The notes under the pieces: generated by a model
Told to the model about the DNA's origin: nothing
The model's input: the letters and a program-made list of their open reading frames with translations, nothing else
Databases searched by the model: none
Assembly (NCBI GenBank): GCA_003536295.1
Contig: DPZQ01000064.1
Location: 1 to 5,853, forward strand
DNA: 5,853 bases
Reading direction: 5' to 3'
Source: Rhodobacter sp.
Lineage (GTDB): Bacteria; Pseudomonadota; Alphaproteobacteria; Rhodobacterales; Rhodobacteraceae
Part shown: piece by piece, positions 4,105-5,853 of the stretch
Numbering within the stretch: the first letter of the stretch is position 1
Layout of the letters: each line of letters starts with the position of its first letter
Translations under genes and position numbers: made by a program

Positions 4105-5832
4105 TCAGTCCTTAAGCGCCTCAATCGCTTGGTGTTGGCTTAGGAAAACTTGGCCAGACAAGTCGGCGATTAAATGGGTCTTGGACAATCGATCCATCAC
4201 AGGGCCTTTTATTTCAGAAAGGTGGAATTTAACGCCCGTGGATTTAAGGCGTTCATTGATAGCTTCAAGACTTTCAAGCGCGCTCATATCAATCACATTA
4301 ACCGCCGAACATAGCAGCACCACATGGATCAACTTACTATCTTTAGCGACAACGTCATAGATGTAATCCTCAAGAAAACGGGCATTGGCAAAATAAAGAC
4401 TTTCATCCACCCGCAGGGTCAAAATATGTGGATAGGTGATAACATCGTAGCGTTTGACGTTTCGGAAATGTTCGGTGCCCGCGATTTGTCCTACTTCCGC
4501 AATATGCGGACGCGAGGTTTTGTAAAGATACATCACAATCGACAGCAATACCCCTGCAGAAACGCCAGCCTCCACGCCCACTACAAGGGTCAGGAAAATG
4601 GTCACAGACACAGCTGCAAAGTCGGGTTTTGAAAACACCCAAGATTTGCGCAAGATCGAAAAGTCGATCAGGCTAAGTACTGCGACAATGATGGTCGCAG
4701 CCAAAATGGCCTTTGGTAAGAAATAGATCAAAGGCGTCAAAAATAGAGCCGCGAAGGCTAAGCCAAGGGCGGTATAGGCACCTGCGGCTGGGGTATCAGC
4801 GCCTGCATCATAATTGACGACCGAACGCGAGAAGCCTCCAGTTACAGGATAACCACCAGTAAAGGCCGCACCTATATTCGCAGCACCAAGGCCAATAAGC
4901 TCTTGATTAGGATCGATCCGTTGGCGTTTTTTGGCCGCTAAAGTTTGTGCAACCGAGATGCTTTCAACAAAGCCGATGATCGAAATCAACAAAGCCGAAC
5001 CAAGCAAACTTCCCATTAAATCGAAAGAAAAAGACGGTGCGGTCAGCGGTGGCAGACTTTGGGGAACCTCTCCGACCACTTGCACGCCTTTGCCAACAAG
5101 ATCAAAACCCCAAGTTACCAATGTGCTGACCAAAATCGCTAAGACAGGGCCAGTTTTGGCCAGAAGCTCGGCGGCGCGTGCGCCCATACCCACCTTACGC
5201 AACAGCGGTTTTAAACCTTTGCGTACCCAAAATAGAAAGCCCGTCCCCACAACGCCAAGGCCCAAGGTATAAAAGTTGGTTTGACCAAGATGGGTTATGA
5301 TTTGCCCGACCAGTTCAGGCACAGTATCGCCAGATATCTTGATCCCCAAGAGATGTTTCACTTGGCTCATCGCAATCAAAATACCTGATGCGGTGATGAA
5401 GCCTGCAATAACTGGATGCGAGAGGAAATTTGCTAAAAAACCCAACCGCAAAAGACCAAGCCCCAGCAAGATCAACCCCGATAAAAAGGCCAAAGTTAAC
5501 GCTGCGGTCACATAGTCAATCGAGCCCAAAGCAGCAACCTTGCCCACGGCCGAAGCCGTCATCAAAGATACAACCGCCACAGGCCCCACCGCAAGCGCGC
5601 GACTAGTACCAAAAATGGCATAAAGCACAATCGGTACGATCGAAGCATAGATCCCCATCTCTGCTGGTAAGCCGGCCAAAAGCGCATAAGCTAACGATTG
5701 TGGCACCAACATGATCGTTACAATGACAGCTGCCAAAAGATCGTTTGTCAGCGCATCTTTGGTATATTTAGGACCCCATTCAAGAATAGGTAGGTAGCGC
5801 GCAAAGGCGCCAACAAAGGGTTTTCGATCCAT
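4105..5832 (-). CDS. SulP/SLC26-family anion transporter with C-terminal STAS domain
   Basis: This encodes 575 residues, the normal length for bacterial SulP proteins. The N-terminus (YLPILEW, 13-19) leads into the membrane domain with the family signatures VPQSLAYALLAGLP (43-56), IFGTSRALAVGPVAV (73-87), GFVESISVA (287-295, E290), NQELIGLGAANI (309-320) and GGYPVTGGFSRSVVN (326-340). Hydrophobic segments continue to about residue 437, consistent with the 7+7 inverted-repeat transporter fold. A cytoplasmic STAS domain covers about 467-573, with VIDMSAL (513-519) holding the serine (S517) at the usual phospho-acceptor position. Sulfate is the classic substrate, but bicarbonate and other anions are carried by relatives such as BicA, so the substrate is not assigned. 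GGA lies 7 nt before the ATG as a weak ribosome binding site. Only 21 nt upstream are visible, so the promoter is outside the window. It converges with the MYG1-family gene across a shared terminator and has no visible operon partner. Confidence 0.95.
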   Translation of the reverse strand: MDRKPFVGAFARYLPILEWGPKYTKDALTNDLLAAVIVTIMLVPQSLAYALLAGLPAEMGIYASIVPIVLYAIFGTSRALAVGPVAVVSLMTASAVGKVAALGSIDYVTAALTLAFLSGLILLGLGLLRLGFLANFLSHPVIAGFITASGILIAMSQVKHLLGIKISGDTVPELVGQIITHLGQTNFYTLGLGVVGTGFLFWVRKGLKPLLRKVGMGARAAELLAKTGPVLAILVSTLVTWGFDLVGKGVQVVGEVPQSLPPLTAPSFSFDLMGSLLGSALLISIIGFVESISVAQTLAAKKRQRIDPNQELIGLGAANIGAAFTGGYPVTGGFSRSVVNYDAGADTPAAGAYTALGLAFAALFLTPLIYFLPKAILAATIIVAVLSLIDFSILRKSWVFSKPDFAAVSVTIFLTLVVGVEAGVSAGVLLSIVMYLYKTSRPHIAEVGQIAGTEHFRNVKRYDVITYPHILTLRVDESLYFANARFLEDYIYDVVAKDSKLIHVVLLCSAVNVIDMSALESLEAINERLKSTGVKFHLSEIKGPVMDRLSKTHLIADLSGQVFLSQHQAIEALKD

Positions 5833-5853
5833 AGTTTAATCCAATACTAAATC

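Noticed and set aside
4931..5272. 113-codon plus-strand ORF, Pro/Lys/Thr-rich
   Set aside because: It is a shadow of the SulP gene on the other strand; its composition is typical of antisense reading of membrane-protein codons.

Overview
The window looks like a stretch of alphaproteobacterial chromosome, probably a marine Rhodobacterales-type bacterium, next to the end of what may be an integrated mobile element. The assignment rests on gene content (a MYG1-family protein, a TIGR02466-type 2OG-Fe(II) oxygenase, a YczE-like membrane protein and a SulP transporter) and on moderate GC, about 52% in sampled chromosomal stretches. It is an inference and was not tested by any search.

Region 1-564 (minus strand, about 45% GC) holds an incomplete gene that runs off the left edge. 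Its product has a winged-helix look and resembles replication or regulatory proteins carried on accessory elements. An 18-codon ORF precedes it with an ATGA overlap. Region 565-930 is a very AT-rich spacer (about 32% GC overall, about 28% in 601-780). It contains an exact 13-bp tandem direct repeat (649-674) and, at 781-796, a 16-nt string that reads like the 3' end of a tRNA gene including CCA, followed by five Ts. I see no 5' part of that tRNA here. The arrangement fits the far end (attR-like site) of an element integrated into a tRNA 3' end, with the element on the left and host chromosome on the right.

Region 931-1506 encodes a membrane-anchored periplasmic protein with a His/Met-rich segment. 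Its soluble part is an ungapped tandem duplication of about 50 residues with an offset of exactly 62 residues. I do not know its function; metal (copper) handling is a guess from composition. A 21-codon reading frame with a lipobox-like end (1524-1589) lies in the following gap.

Region 1681-3940 is a compact plus-strand gene set: YczE-like membrane protein, 2OG-Fe(II) oxygenase-like protein and MYG1-family metal-dependent hydrolase. The gaps are 20 and 5 nt, so the three are very probably co-transcribed. They have no obvious shared pathway.

The gene set converges on a minus-strand SulP anion transporter with a C-terminal STAS domain (4105-5832). A 12-bp perfect hairpin flanked by A and T runs (4051-4082) lies between them and should terminate transcription from both sides. 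A 52-codon minus-strand ORF (3901-4059) starts inside this hairpin and is a weak candidate small gene.

I find no CRISPR array, no complete RNA gene, no integrase and no clear defence system. The most interesting signals are the candidate integration boundary, the duplicated His/Met-rich protein and the small ORFs.
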